From Burkholderiales bacterium (GTDB lineage Bacteria > Pseudomonadota > Gammaproteobacteria > Burkholderiales > Burkholderiaceae_C), in the NCBI GenBank assembly GCA_947462065.1, contig CANHNO010000013.1:1-33328 (forward strand): a DNA stretch of 33,328 bases, read 5' to 3'. The notes beneath the pieces were generated by a model that saw nothing but the letters and a program-made list of their open reading frames with translations, was not told the origin of the DNA and did no database searches. The translations under genes and the position numbers were made by a program. Positions 9,537-17,494 of this stretch are shown piece by piece (positions within the stretch are counted from its first letter, which is position 1; each line of letters opens with the position of its first letter).

Positions 9537-9826
9537 GGCGCGCCATGTTTCAGTTGGACGATGCCCGCACAAAGCTCATCGATGGTGCGCGCCTGAGCCA
9601 TGGTCTCCACGGGAATCGAGAGGTCGAGTCGATCCTCGATCTCCATCACCAGGTCCATGACCTCGGCGGAATCCAGGTCGGCCTCCTGTGCCAGATCGGC
9701 ATCACCGCGGATGCCCACTGCATCAGGACGAATCACGCCCAGCGCTTCTCGTATGGTCGATTCCACCGATGCTGTGGTTTCGCTCAAGGAGGCTGGCTCC
9801 GCCGATTCGCTGGACAACAAGCTCAC
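9533..9826 (-). CDS. Acyl carrier protein dedicated to the sphingolipid pathway
   Basis: A 97-residue acidic acyl carrier protein. The phosphopantetheine site is LDSAEVMDLVMEIEDRL (51-67) with Ser53 as attachment point; helix II is typical. The N-terminal 20 residues are a Ser/Glu-rich extension not usual in AcpP. It begins with GTG (9826) overlapping the acyl-AMP ligase stop as GTGA and ends overlapping spt as ATGA. The three genes thus form a tight unit: the ligase should load this carrier, which hands the acyl chain to the synthase. The Sfp-type transferase encoded at 15147 may activate it. Confidence 0.92.
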   Translation of the reverse strand: MSLLSSESAEPASLSETTASVESTIREALGVIRPDAVGIRGDADLAQEADLDSAEVMDLVMEIEDRLDLSIPVETMAQARTIDELCAGIVQLKHGAP

Positions 9827-11634
9827 GACGCTGCGCTCTCAGCCTCAATGGCTGCACGCCGGGCATGACCCACGAAGCGGCCGCGGGACTCGGTCGGTTC
9901 CTCGGCGCTGCGTCGCTCAATGAACTCCTTGCGAGCGGTGCTGCGCGACAGCTTGCCCGATGATGTCCGGGGAAGTGTGTGTGGCGGCACGAGTTCGATG
10001 ACGCAGTGGATGCCAAATTCCACATGGATCGCCTGTTGCACACGTTCGGCCAGACTGGCCAGCTTGCGTGGATCAGCTTCGCGGCATTGCACAACCAGCA
10101 CAGCGGTTTCGCTTCCGTCATCATCGGTGATCGAGAACGCCGATGCGTCGGTCGGCCGCACTTCAGGTTCCTGCTCGGCCAGATGCTCCAGATCCTGCGG
10201 CCAGATGTTGCGGCCCTTGATGATCATCAGGTCCTTGGCCCGACCGGTGATATACAGGGAGCCATTCGCTTGATAGCCAATGTCGCCTGTGTCCAGCCAG
10301 CCATCAGCGGACAGCACTTCGCGAGACGCCTCCGGGTTGCCGAAGTATCCGGACATCAGGCTCGGTCCACGCAGATGGATTCGACCGCAGCGACGCTCCG
10401 GCAAGGGCCTGCCGCGTTCGTCCCGGATTTCCATCTCGTAGCCCGGCAGTGGTTGGCCGCAGTTGATGAAAGCCTTCCCTTTCGAAGCTGTTCCCTCAGC
10501 TGGCATCGCAATGGCTTCACCGTGATGCGCCAGTCGGTCGATGTCGACCAGATCACTGCTGGCCCCAGTTTCGAGCGGCGCGAAGCTGACTGCCAGCGAG
10601 CATTCCGCCATCCCGTAGCAAGGAAGGAAGGACGTCTCATTGAAACCCGCCGACGCCAGTACCGAGGCGAACTCATGCAAGGTTTTAGGGTGGATCATCT
10701 CGGCGCCAACGCCAGCCACGCGCCAAGCCGACAGATCCAGCGCTTCGGTGTCGCTAGGCCGCAAGCGCCGAGCGCACAAGGTGTATCCGAATGGCGGGCT
10801 GAACGAGATCGTGGAGCGGTTGAGCGACATCAGCTTGAGCCACAACCGAGGACGCATCGCGAAATCGCGTGTCGGCAGATAGTCGACCGAGCGCTGCGTG
10901 GCAACGCAGCCCAGCACAATACCGACCAGACCCATGTCGTGGTAGTAGGGTAGCCAGGAACAGAAACGATCCTCTGGCGTCAACTGGAAACCATGGTTGA
11001 AGATCGCCTTCAGATTGGCCATTACCGCCGACTGGGTGATCATCGTGCCCCGCGGAAAACGGGTGCTGCCGGAGGTGTATTGCAGGTAGGCGAGCTCGCT
11101 GGGCTCTGGCGGCCGCGGCGTGGTGTCCAGGGCGGGCAGCACGGCGAAATCCTGCGCTGTCCCGACCAGTGTCAGAGACAGGCCCTCGCTGGCCTCGCGC
11201 AGGAAGCCGACAAACTCTGGCGGAGCAAAGGCGGCCACCGCCTGGGAGTCGCGTACCAATTGGCGCAAATGCCTGACGTAGGCTTCGCGGCCGCCGAGGT
11301 GCACTGCCGCTGGCAGTGGCACAGGCACCAGGCCCGCGTACTGGCAGGCGTAAAACATCACCGCGAAATCAGGGTGGGTGTGCGCGACAAGCGCCAGCCG
11401 CTCGCCTCGCCCCAGTGGTGCCAGGCGTCGCGACATCTCAAGCGCACGCGCGCGAAGTTCGCTGTAGGGAAGTGTGGCGATGAGTGCGCCACGGCCGTCG
11501 TAATAGTTGAAGCCGGAATCACCGCCGGCCGCGTAATCAAGCGCCGCAGCCAGGGTCGGAAAGTCCGCGCTGCGCAGTGCGATACCGCTCGCGGTCGGGG
11601 TCACACTGGCGTGGAAAGGTGCCGCAGCATTCAC
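9823..11634 (-). CDS. Fatty acyl-AMP ligase / acyl-ACP synthetase (sphingolipid type)
   Basis: A 603-residue adenylate-forming enzyme of the FAAL type. The ATP loop reads YTSGSTRFPRGTMI (186-199) where GDPKG-type residues are replaced by RFPRG, an unusual form. Further motifs are SWLPYYHDMGLVG, the core aspartate in DTGDIGY and the C-terminal lysine motif TSSGKLSRS. It should activate a fatty acid as acyl-AMP and load the adjacent ACP, supplying the synthase encoded next. The GTG at 11634 is chosen because AGAGGTG sits 6-7 bases upstream; the in-frame extension to 11703 uses AGG, AGA and TTA codons unlike the rest. It corresponds in role to the acyl-ACP synthetase beside spt in Caulobacter. 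Confidence 0.85.
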   Translation of the reverse strand: MNAAAPFHASVTPTASGIALRSADFPTLAAALDYAAGGDSGFNYYDGRGALIATLPYSELRARALEMSRRLAPLGRGERLALVAHTHPDFAVMFYACQYAGLVPVPLPAAVHLGGREAYVRHLRQLVRDSQAVAAFAPPEFVGFLREASEGLSLTLVGTAQDFAVLPALDTTPRPPEPSELAYLQYTSGSTRFPRGTMITQSAVMANLKAIFNHGFQLTPEDRFCSWLPYYHDMGLVGIVLGCVATQRSVDYLPTRDFAMRPRLWLKLMSLNRSTISFSPPFGYTLCARRLRPSDTEALDLSAWRVAGVGAEMIHPKTLHEFASVLASAGFNETSFLPCYGMAECSLAVSFAPLETGASSDLVDIDRLAHHGEAIAMPAEGTASKGKAFINCGQPLPGYEMEIRDERGRPLPERRCGRIHLRGPSLMSGYFGNPEASREVLSADGWLDTGDIGYQANGSLYITGRAKDLMIIKGRNIWPQDLEHLAEQEPEVRPTDASAFSITDDDGSETAVLVVQCREADPRKLASLAERVQQAIHVEFGIHCVIELVPPHTLPRTSSGKLSRSTARKEFIERRSAEEPTESRGRFVGHARRAAIEAESAAS

Positions 11635-11847
11635 TGGTAACACCTCTGACGGCCATGCTGGCCTCGCAAGTAATCTTTCAACCCTCACCCTTTCGTACTG
11701 CAAGCCTTCGGCCGCTGGGAAATGTAAATTGAGCGCGTCCGCGATGCAATCAAACTGTCATGATCGGCACAACATGTTGCGGAAACCGCCAACCGAGACC
11801 CCACGGCAGTTGACTCAACCCTCATATTTTGACCGATTGCCATCGTT
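11635..11847 (-). promoter_or_regulatory. Leader/promoter region of the acyl-AMP ligase-ACP-spt unit
   Basis: These 213 bases separate two minus-strand units and are less GC-rich than their flanks. On the minus strand TTGATT is followed after about 18 bases by ATTTAC, a weak -35/-10 candidate near 11720-11755. A perfect 10-base palindrome CAACATGTTG lies at 11770-11779 and could be an operator. The Shine-Dalgarno-like AGAGGTG stands just before the GTG start. No ORF is credible here. Confidence 0.35.
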
Positions 11848-13803
11848 TCACGCTGTAGTGGTATCCAGAAAATCCGCGAGTTGCTCCAGCGTGGGGTAGT
11901 CGAACAGGTCGGTGACCTGAACGCGTTGCGGAAACTCGTGCTCGATGGCTTCGTGGATGCGCGCCAAAGTCAGTGAGTTGAGGTCAATTTCCAGCAAGTT
12001 GGTCTGCGGTGTCAGTTTTCGATCGGCGACAAATGCCGCGCAGATCTGCTGCAAGCGCTGTGCTGTCGGGGTTCCTGTACGCTGCTCCGCAACAATTCTT
12101 TGCTCGAGCAGGCGCTCGATTTCGGCCAGGGGTGCGTCGAACTCACCCATTTCGAACGCCTCGGCGAGCGCATAGCGCTGCAGTTTTCCGCTGCTGGTCT
12201 TTGGAATTTGCCGCACGGGTACAACATGAGCAACTTCCAGGCCGGTTTGCTGCAGGATCTTGCGACGCAGTTCAATGACCTTGGGCAGGAAGTCGGCCAC
12301 GCTTGCACGATGGATCACGAAGAAGGCCAACTCCTCGGTGTCGGCCACCGGACCGCGCACGCCCGCGGCTGCGACGCGGTTGGCTTCGATGTCAACGACC
12401 TCGGCTGCGATGCGCTCCAGGTCGTGCGGGTAATGGTTCTGCCCATTAATGATGACCAGGTCCTTGGCTCTGCCAGCGATCACCAGTTGTCCGTCCCAGA
12501 TGAATCCGAGGTCACCGGTAGAAAGCCAGCCGTCGGCACTGACAAGCTCTGTGGTGCGAGCCGGGTCTTGGTAATAGCCCGCAGTGACGTTGTCGCCTCG
12601 CATCAAGACCAGTCCCAGCACACGTTCACCGAACGTCTCGCCTTGCTCGTCGACGATGCGCAGATCGATACCGGGCAGCGGCGGCCCCACTTTGACGAGT
12701 TCGGTCACCCGGCCGCCTCGCAGGGCTTCCTGGCGCACCGTTTCACCGATACGCAGACGCGTGGGGTCTACCACGACGGTTTCCATGGGGACGCCACGGG
12801 GCGCAAAGGCGACCGCGAGTGTGGCTTCGGCGAGGCCATAGACGGCAAACATGCTGTTCGCCTTCAGGCCGTGCGGCGCCATCGTGCGCATGAAGCGCCG
12901 GCAGACCTCTGCCGAGATCGGCTCTGCGCCATTGAAGATCAGACGGATCGACGACAGGTCGAGCCCCTCCGGCGGTCGGTGTGCGTACTGCCTGAGATAG
13001 TGCTGGAAGCCGAAGTTCGGCGAGCACAGCACGGTGCAGCGCCGCTGGCTGGCCAGATCCAGCCACAGCAGCGGCCGCCGCGCGAACAGTTCGGTGCGCA
13101 TGATCGCGTGGCTGACGCCCGCAGCGAGCAGCGTCAGGTGAAATCCGATCAGGCCCATGTCGTGCGACAGCGGCATCCAGCTGATCACCGAATCGCGATC
13201 GGTGTAGCCGGCGCCCTCGATGATCGACGCGATGTTCGTTGTGAGGTTTCGGTGCGTCAGCATCACGCCCTTCGGGTCGCCAGTCGAGCCCGATGAGTAC
13301 TGGATGAACGCGAGGTCGCCCGGGTCGGATAGCGCCGGAACGCCAGGCTCGCCGGCCATGTCGAGGCCTCCAACGATCACCGTGCGCGAGCGAAGCTGCT
13401 GTCCTTCGTGCTCAAGGCTGTGCGTGGCAATGAAACTGCCGAAGCGGTCCAACGTGGGCGCGTCGATGGCGACCAGCGATTGATCAAGCTGGGCGAACAC
13501 CCGCAGCAGCTTGCGCCAGTGTTCGTCGGCCACCCCCGGTGCCAGCGGTACCGCCACGATGCCACCGAGCACGCAGGCCCAGAACATTTCCACGAAGCGT
13601 TCGTTGTCGGCAATGAACAGGATCAGCGTGTCGCCGCGCTTGAGGCCGCGGCGCTGCAGCGCGCCCAAGGCGCCGACAGCGCGTTGGCGCAGCTGCCGGA
13701 AGCTCATCGTTCGCTGTTCGTTCTCACCTTCGATGAAGGTGATCTGGCGATCCTCGCGCACGTCCGCCGGCAGGATCGCGTTGAGTGTCTCGAAAGGCAG
13801 CAT
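11848..13803 (-). CDS. Fatty acyl-AMP ligase fused to a C-terminal acyl carrier domain
   Basis: A 651-residue two-domain protein. Residues about 1-570 form a FAAL/acyl-adenylating enzyme: IQYSSGSTGDPKGVMLTHRN (167-186), SWMPLSHDMGLIGFH, STGDLGF with the core Asp, and TSSGKLQRYAL with the C-terminal Lys. The last 80 residues are a carrier domain with LEIDLNSLTLARIHEAIE; Ser610 is the likely phosphopantetheine site. It should activate a fatty acid and load it on its own carrier in cis. It starts at the ATG at 13803, 12 bases after the P450 stop, so the P450 may act on the tethered acyl chain. It is a second, distinct acyl-loading enzyme beside 9823-11634. Products are unknown. Confidence 0.87.
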   Translation of the reverse strand: MLPFETLNAILPADVREDRQITFIEGENEQRTMSFRQLRQRAVGALGALQRRGLKRGDTLILFIADNERFVEMFWACVLGGIVAVPLAPGVADEHWRKLLRVFAQLDQSLVAIDAPTLDRFGSFIATHSLEHEGQQLRSRTVIVGGLDMAGEPGVPALSDPGDLAFIQYSSGSTGDPKGVMLTHRNLTTNIASIIEGAGYTDRDSVISWMPLSHDMGLIGFHLTLLAAGVSHAIMRTELFARRPLLWLDLASQRRCTVLCSPNFGFQHYLRQYAHRPPEGLDLSSIRLIFNGAEPISAEVCRRFMRTMAPHGLKANSMFAVYGLAEATLAVAFAPRGVPMETVVVDPTRLRIGETVRQEALRGGRVTELVKVGPPLPGIDLRIVDEQGETFGERVLGLVLMRGDNVTAGYYQDPARTTELVSADGWLSTGDLGFIWDGQLVIAGRAKDLVIINGQNHYPHDLERIAAEVVDIEANRVAAAGVRGPVADTEELAFFVIHRASVADFLPKVIELRRKILQQTGLEVAHVVPVRQIPKTSSGKLQRYALAEAFEMGEFDAPLAEIERLLEQRIVAEQRTGTPTAQRLQQICAAFVADRKLTPQTNLLEIDLNSLTLARIHEAIEHEFPQRVQVTDLFDYPTLEQLADFLDTTTA

Positions 13804-13814
13804 GGGATACGTTT

Positions 13815-15119
13815 TCAGCGCGCCACAAGACGCATGTGGAGGTCGTGACGCGAGCGCAGGTTGACCTGGAATTCTGCCGTGGGTGGAACGGTGCCGTCGT
13901 ATCGCAACTGGAATCGATCGGCGACCATGGCGAGGTGCATCGTCATCTCGGCCATCGCGAAGGTGGCACCGATGCAGTACCGCGGTCCCGCAGAAAACGG
14001 CAGGTATGCGAAGCGATGGCGCGCATCGACCGCGGCCGGCTCGAAGCGCAGTGGATCGAAGACTTCGGGCTGGTCCCAGTGCGCGGTCTGGCGGTGCAGC
14101 ATGTAGGGGCATATGAAGACATCGGTGCCTGCCGGTACGTGGAAGCCGCCCAGCACGTCATCCGCCAGAGCGCGGCGGGTGAACAACCACCCCGGCGGAT
14201 ACAGGCGCAAGGCTTCCTGCAGCACCTGCTCGACGTAAGGCGCCATGGCTGAAGACTCCTCCGTGGGCCCCAAGGCCGCTGCAGGTTCGGCGATGGCCGA
14301 GTGCAGCCGGGCTTCGACCTGCGGGTTCTGTGACAGCAGGTACCAGGTCCAGTTGAGTGCGCTGGCGGTTGTCTCGTGGCCGGCCACGATCAGTGTCATC
14401 AGTTCGTCCAGAAGGGCTCGATCGGGCATCGCTTCGCCCGTGTCGCGATCGCGCACTTCCATCAGCGTCGACAGCAGGTCCATCTCGATGCGCTGCTCCT
14501 GGCGCCGCGCCGCGATCATATTCAGCACAGGGTGGGTCAGCGCTCGGAATTTCGCGGCGAATGGCAGGTCTCGTCGGGTCTCGCTGGTCAGCAGATCGAA
14601 CGGGTTGCAGCCCTTGACGTCGATCAGGCGATCGAGGTCGGTGCCGAACAAGGCGCGCAGCACGATGTTCAGGGCCAGTTCGCTCAGGTCGTGCGTCAGG
14701 TTCACGGGCTCGCCGCGTGCGGCATGGCCGCTCCATCGGTCAATCAGGTCGACGTTCGCTTGGTGCATCAGCGCCGAGAAACTGCGGATTACCTGGCTGT
14801 GGAAGGCCGGCTGCACCAGGCGCCGCTGCCGAGACCACAGCTCACCCTCGCTGGCCATCAGACCATTCCCGAGCAGCACGCGCACGCGCTCGATGCCGAT
14901 GCCCTTGATGTAGTTGCCCCGGTTTGTCTGCAACACGCGACGGATGTCGTCGGCGTTCAGGATCACGAGGCTGTCGTTGCTGCGGCTTTGCGAGGTGAGA
15001 CGAAAGGTGTCGCCATGGCGCTGCGACAGATCGAACAGCAGGCTTGCGCTTTCGTCGTTGGCGTCAAGGTCGTGGCGCTGTGATGGGCCGGGGGCCAGCA
15101 CTTCCTGAACCATAATCAT
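13815..15119 (-). CDS. Cytochrome P450
   Basis: A 434-residue soluble cytochrome P450. The I-helix oxygen-activation motif is AGHETT (246-251), the K-helix ExxR is EALR (302-305) and the heme loop is FSAGPRYCIG (375-384) with Cys382 as thiolate ligand. No membrane anchor or fused reductase is seen, so separate redox partners outside the window are needed. It is followed after 12 bases by the acyl-AMP ligase-ACP gene, which suggests a fatty acyl or lipid substrate, possibly hydroxylation of a carrier-bound chain. The start could be 15119 (MIMVQEV) or 15113; no strong Shine-Dalgarno decides. A longer in-frame reading to 15788 runs antisense to the phosphopantetheinyl transferase gene and is rejected. 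Confidence 0.9.
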   Translation of the reverse strand: MIMVQEVLAPGPSQRHDLDANDESASLLFDLSQRHGDTFRLTSQSRSNDSLVILNADDIRRVLQTNRGNYIKGIGIERVRVLLGNGLMASEGELWSRQRRLVQPAFHSQVIRSFSALMHQANVDLIDRWSGHAARGEPVNLTHDLSELALNIVLRALFGTDLDRLIDVKGCNPFDLLTSETRRDLPFAAKFRALTHPVLNMIAARRQEQRIEMDLLSTLMEVRDRDTGEAMPDRALLDELMTLIVAGHETTASALNWTWYLLSQNPQVEARLHSAIAEPAAALGPTEESSAMAPYVEQVLQEALRLYPPGWLFTRRALADDVLGGFHVPAGTDVFICPYMLHRQTAHWDQPEVFDPLRFEPAAVDARHRFAYLPFSAGPRYCIGATFAMAEMTMHLAMVADRFQLRYDGTVPPTAEFQVNLRSRHDLHMRLVAR

Positions 15120-15146
15120 TTTCTGTTTCGAGCCGCAAATTGTGTC
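15120..15146. promoter_or_regulatory. Short divergent gap between P450 and phosphopantetheinyl transferase genes
   Basis: Only 27 bases separate the two divergent start codons as annotated. Promoters must therefore overlap the 5' coding ends, or the plus-strand gene starts later (ATG 15171). The gap is AT-rich compared with its surroundings, consistent with a control region, but no hexamer pair is convincing. Confidence 0.3.
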
Positions 15147-15851
15147 ATGCGCACGACAGGCGCCCCTGCGATGACTGTGTCGGTGCTGATCACCTCTGAG
15201 TTCGCGTTGTCTCCCGCTCTGGAAGCGCAGTGGTTGGCGAGCCTGCCGCCGCCGCGACGCATGCAGATTGGCGCTTGGGCCGACACGCCATCGCGCCATC
15301 GCTCCCTGCTCGGCAGCCGTCTGCTTTACCTTGGGCTGCGGCGACTGGGTTATGGGGGCGACGCACTGGCCACGCTGCGCTACCCGACGAATTCCCGACC
15401 GACGCTGGCGTTGCCGGTCAGTTTCAGCCTGTCCCATTGCGATGGGCGCATTGTCTGTGCGCTGTCTACGCAGGGTGCGGTCGGCATCGATGTCGAAGCG
15501 CTGGGTGGTCTGATCGCAGGAGACTTCCATCTGTACCTCAGTGCGGCCGAGCGCGCCTGGGCTGGGCGCAGCACACGACGTTTCTATTCGGTGTGGACCC
15601 GAAAGGAGGCTGTGGCCAAGGCGGCCAGCCAGCGGGGGCTGCGCGATGTAGCCCGGGTCGACACGACACACGGTGAGAACCTCGCCGCCTTCGCCGGCAG
15701 TCTGTGGCATACCGCCAGCGTGCCCGTTGGCCGAAGCCACGTGGCTCACCTGGCGCTTGCGGAGCTGCCAGGCCAGCTGAGCTTTCACCGCGTCGCGAGG
15801 TCGGCGTTTGAACGTGACACCGAGCTCACCCTCTCCAGCGCGTTACGGTAA
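15147..15851 (+). CDS. Sfp-type 4'-phosphopantetheinyl transferase
   Basis: A 234-residue Sfp/Gsp-type enzyme that moves phosphopantetheine from CoA to a carrier-protein serine. Motifs are VSFSLSHCDG (91-100), VGIDVEAL (112-119; Asp115 and Glu117 bind Mg) and FYSVWTRKEAVAKA (146-159). A second ATG at 15171 (MTVSVLI) is an equally good start. It lies beside the acyl-ligase-ACP fusion and near the free ACP, the likely substrates. It is divergent to the P450 gene and followed by a nucleotidyltransferase on the same strand after about 38 bases. Confidence 0.88.
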   Translation: MRTTGAPAMTVSVLITSEFALSPALEAQWLASLPPPRRMQIGAWADTPSRHRSLLGSRLLYLGLRRLGYGGDALATLRYPTNSRPTLALPVSFSLSHCDGRIVCALSTQGAVGIDVEALGGLIAGDFHLYLSAAERAWAGRSTRRFYSVWTRKEAVAKAASQRGLRDVARVDTTHGENLAAFAGSLWHTASVPVGRSHVAHLALAELPGQLSFHRVARSAFERDTELTLSSALR

Positions 15852-15889
15852 GCTTGCCGTTTAACTGCCGTACTGTGAAAGCCAGCAAC

Positions 15890-16663
15890 GTGACCAAACC
15901 CCACCGCGCCATTATCCTGAGTGCCGGACAAGGCAGCCGCCTGCTGCCATTGACCGAAAAGATGCCCAAGTGCCTGATCGATCTGGGGGGGCGCAGCATG
16001 CTGGAATGGCAACTGCGCGCTCTGGACCAGATGGGCGTCGCCGAGGCCGTGGTGGTGACGGGGTTCTTTCCGGATCTGGTCGAGGCCGAGTTGAATCGGG
16101 TGGCGCTCACGCAGCTGCGCGTGCGTACGCTTTACAACCCGTTCTACAAGCTGGCCGACAACCTCGCGAGTTGCTGGATGGCGCGCGCCGAGCTCAGCGG
16201 GCCGTGCATGATCCTCAACGGCGACACGCTCTTCGAGCCGGAGATTGCGGGCCGCTTGCTGGCTGCGCCCAGCGCACCCATCACGGTCACCATCGACCGC
16301 AAGGCGGCTTACGACGCTGACGACATGAAGGTCGTGACTGAGGGTGAGCACTTGCGAGCGATTGGCAAGGCGCTGACGGCCGATCGCGTCAACGGCGAAT
16401 CGATCGGTTTTCTTCGATTCGATGCAGACGGCGCGGCCTTGTTCGTCGCCGAACTCGAGCGCACGATGCGCACGCCCGAGGGCCCGGGCCTGTGGTACCT
16501 CTCAGCCATCAATCGCCTCGCCAACGCGGGTGCCGATGTACGAGTCGTCTCCATCGAAGGGCTGCAGTGGGGTGAACTCGATTTCCCGGTCGATCTGGTT
16601 CAGGTGCGGGAACTGGCGTCGACCTGGGACATCAAGAAGCAGTCTGCGCCAGTCACGGCCTAA
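15890..16663 (+). CDS. NTP transferase, phosphocholine/sugar-phosphate cytidylyltransferase-like
   Basis: A 257-residue nucleotidyltransferase with the glycine-rich NTP loop ILSAGQGSRLLPLTEKMPKC (9-28), NPFYKLADNLASCWMARAEL (83-102) and the metal aspartate in ILNGDTLFEPE (108-118). The NLASCW signature is typical of LicC-like phosphocholine cytidylyltransferases and related sugar-phosphate nucleotidyltransferases. It probably makes a CDP- (or other NDP-) activated alcohol or sugar. With two CDP-alcohol phosphatidyltransferases nearby, supply of a CDP-activated headgroup is an attractive role, but the substrate is unknown. The GTG at 15890 is preferred over the in-frame TTG at 15854; GTG 15875 is another option. 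Confidence 0.78.
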   Translation: MTKPHRAIILSAGQGSRLLPLTEKMPKCLIDLGGRSMLEWQLRALDQMGVAEAVVVTGFFPDLVEAELNRVALTQLRVRTLYNPFYKLADNLASCWMARAELSGPCMILNGDTLFEPEIAGRLLAAPSAPITVTIDRKAAYDADDMKVVTEGEHLRAIGKALTADRVNGESIGFLRFDADGAALFVAELERTMRTPEGPGLWYLSAINRLANAGADVRVVSIEGLQWGELDFPVDLVQVRELASTWDIKKQSAPVTA

Positions 16664-16680
16664 CGGTCGGGATGCGACCG
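16664..16680. terminator. Small hairpin between converging genes
   Basis: CGGTCG (16664-16669) pairs with CGACCG (16675-16680) around a 5-base loop directly after the stop of the plus-strand nucleotidyltransferase, facing the end of the minus-strand operon. There is no T-run, so termination is only a guess from position. Confidence 0.3.
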
Positions 16681-16717
16681 CCGCGTCGCCCTGCGATATC
16701 GGCTACGGTCGCGTGAC

Positions 16718-17494
16718 TCACCGGTTGACCAGTTCGCGGGCCAACTCCAGGTCTGTGGGCTTGTCCACGTCGATGGCCGCTCGTCCATCGCGCAGCGTGA
16801 CGATGGCAAGTCGCGCGCCGCCAGCCAGCGTGCCCAGGCGTGTGGCCGCTGCCGACAGTGTCAGTTGACCCAGGCGGTAGCGCAACGCAAACAGCCAGCC
16901 CAGGCGCTGCATCATCCGGAGCGGGTCCTTGCGATGGCGCTCCAGCTCGCGCCAAAGCTCAACCACACCCGCCGCTGCGGGTCGTGCCATCAGGAATAGA
17001 TTGCAACCGGAGTAATCGCCATCGGAAAAGCGCAGCCAGGTGCGCCTGGTGTGCGGTGCTGCCGCCTCCACCGCAGCGCGTTCGGCCAGTGCGGCCGTCA
17101 CGTCGGCGTCGGCCGGACAAGCGGCTAGAAACTCTGTGAGCCAGGCTGTCTCCAGCAAGGCGTGGTCGGCGGTGGTTACCAACAGCGGGACACCCAGGGC
17201 GGTAAGTGCTGCAGCAACAGTGGCGCTGGGACCTGAGGCCGTGGACATTGTTGACAGTGGCTTGCCAAGCACAGCGGGCTGCAAGCCCACCAGTCCGCTG
17301 AGCAACTCAGGTTGCTCGATCGCGACGACGATTCGCGTGACCTCTGGCACCGCAGCGAGTGCGCACACCACGCGCTCGATCATCGCGCGGCCGCCCACCT
17401 CGATCAGCGCCTTGTGACTGACGCCCGCATGGGCTGCCATCGGGTCGCCACCGATGCGGGTTCCGGCTAGCACCAGCGCTGTCAGTTGCTTCAC
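16718..17494 (-). CDS. MobA-like nucleotidyltransferase, end of ceramide/transport operon
   Basis: A 258-residue protein of the MobA-like NTP transferase fold. The N-terminal loop is LVLAGTRIGGDPMAAHAGVS (7-26) followed by HKALIEVGGRAMIERV, and the metal-binding aspartate is in VTTADHALLE. The GTG start at 17494 overlaps the ceramide synthase stop as GTGA. This subtype, with GGDPxA and GVSHKAL in the loop, is not a molybdenum cofactor enzyme by context; it more likely makes a nucleotide-activated headgroup precursor for the lipid. It differs from the LicC-like enzyme that converges on it. Confidence 0.75.
   Translation of the reverse strand: MKQLTALVLAGTRIGGDPMAAHAGVSHKALIEVGGRAMIERVVCALAAVPEVTRIVVAIEQPELLSGLVGLQPAVLGKPLSTMSTASGPSATVAAALTALGVPLLVTTADHALLETAWLTEFLAACPADADVTAALAERAAVEAAAPHTRRTWLRFSDGDYSGCNLFLMARPAAAGVVELWRELERHRKDPLRMMQRLGWLFALRYRLGQLTLSAAATRLGTLAGGARLAIVTLRDGRAAIDVDKPTDLELARELVNR

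Noticed and set aside
15120-15788. N-terminal extension of the P450 frame
   Set aside because: It lies antisense to the phosphopantetheinyl transferase, whose motifs are clear; the extension has no domain character.
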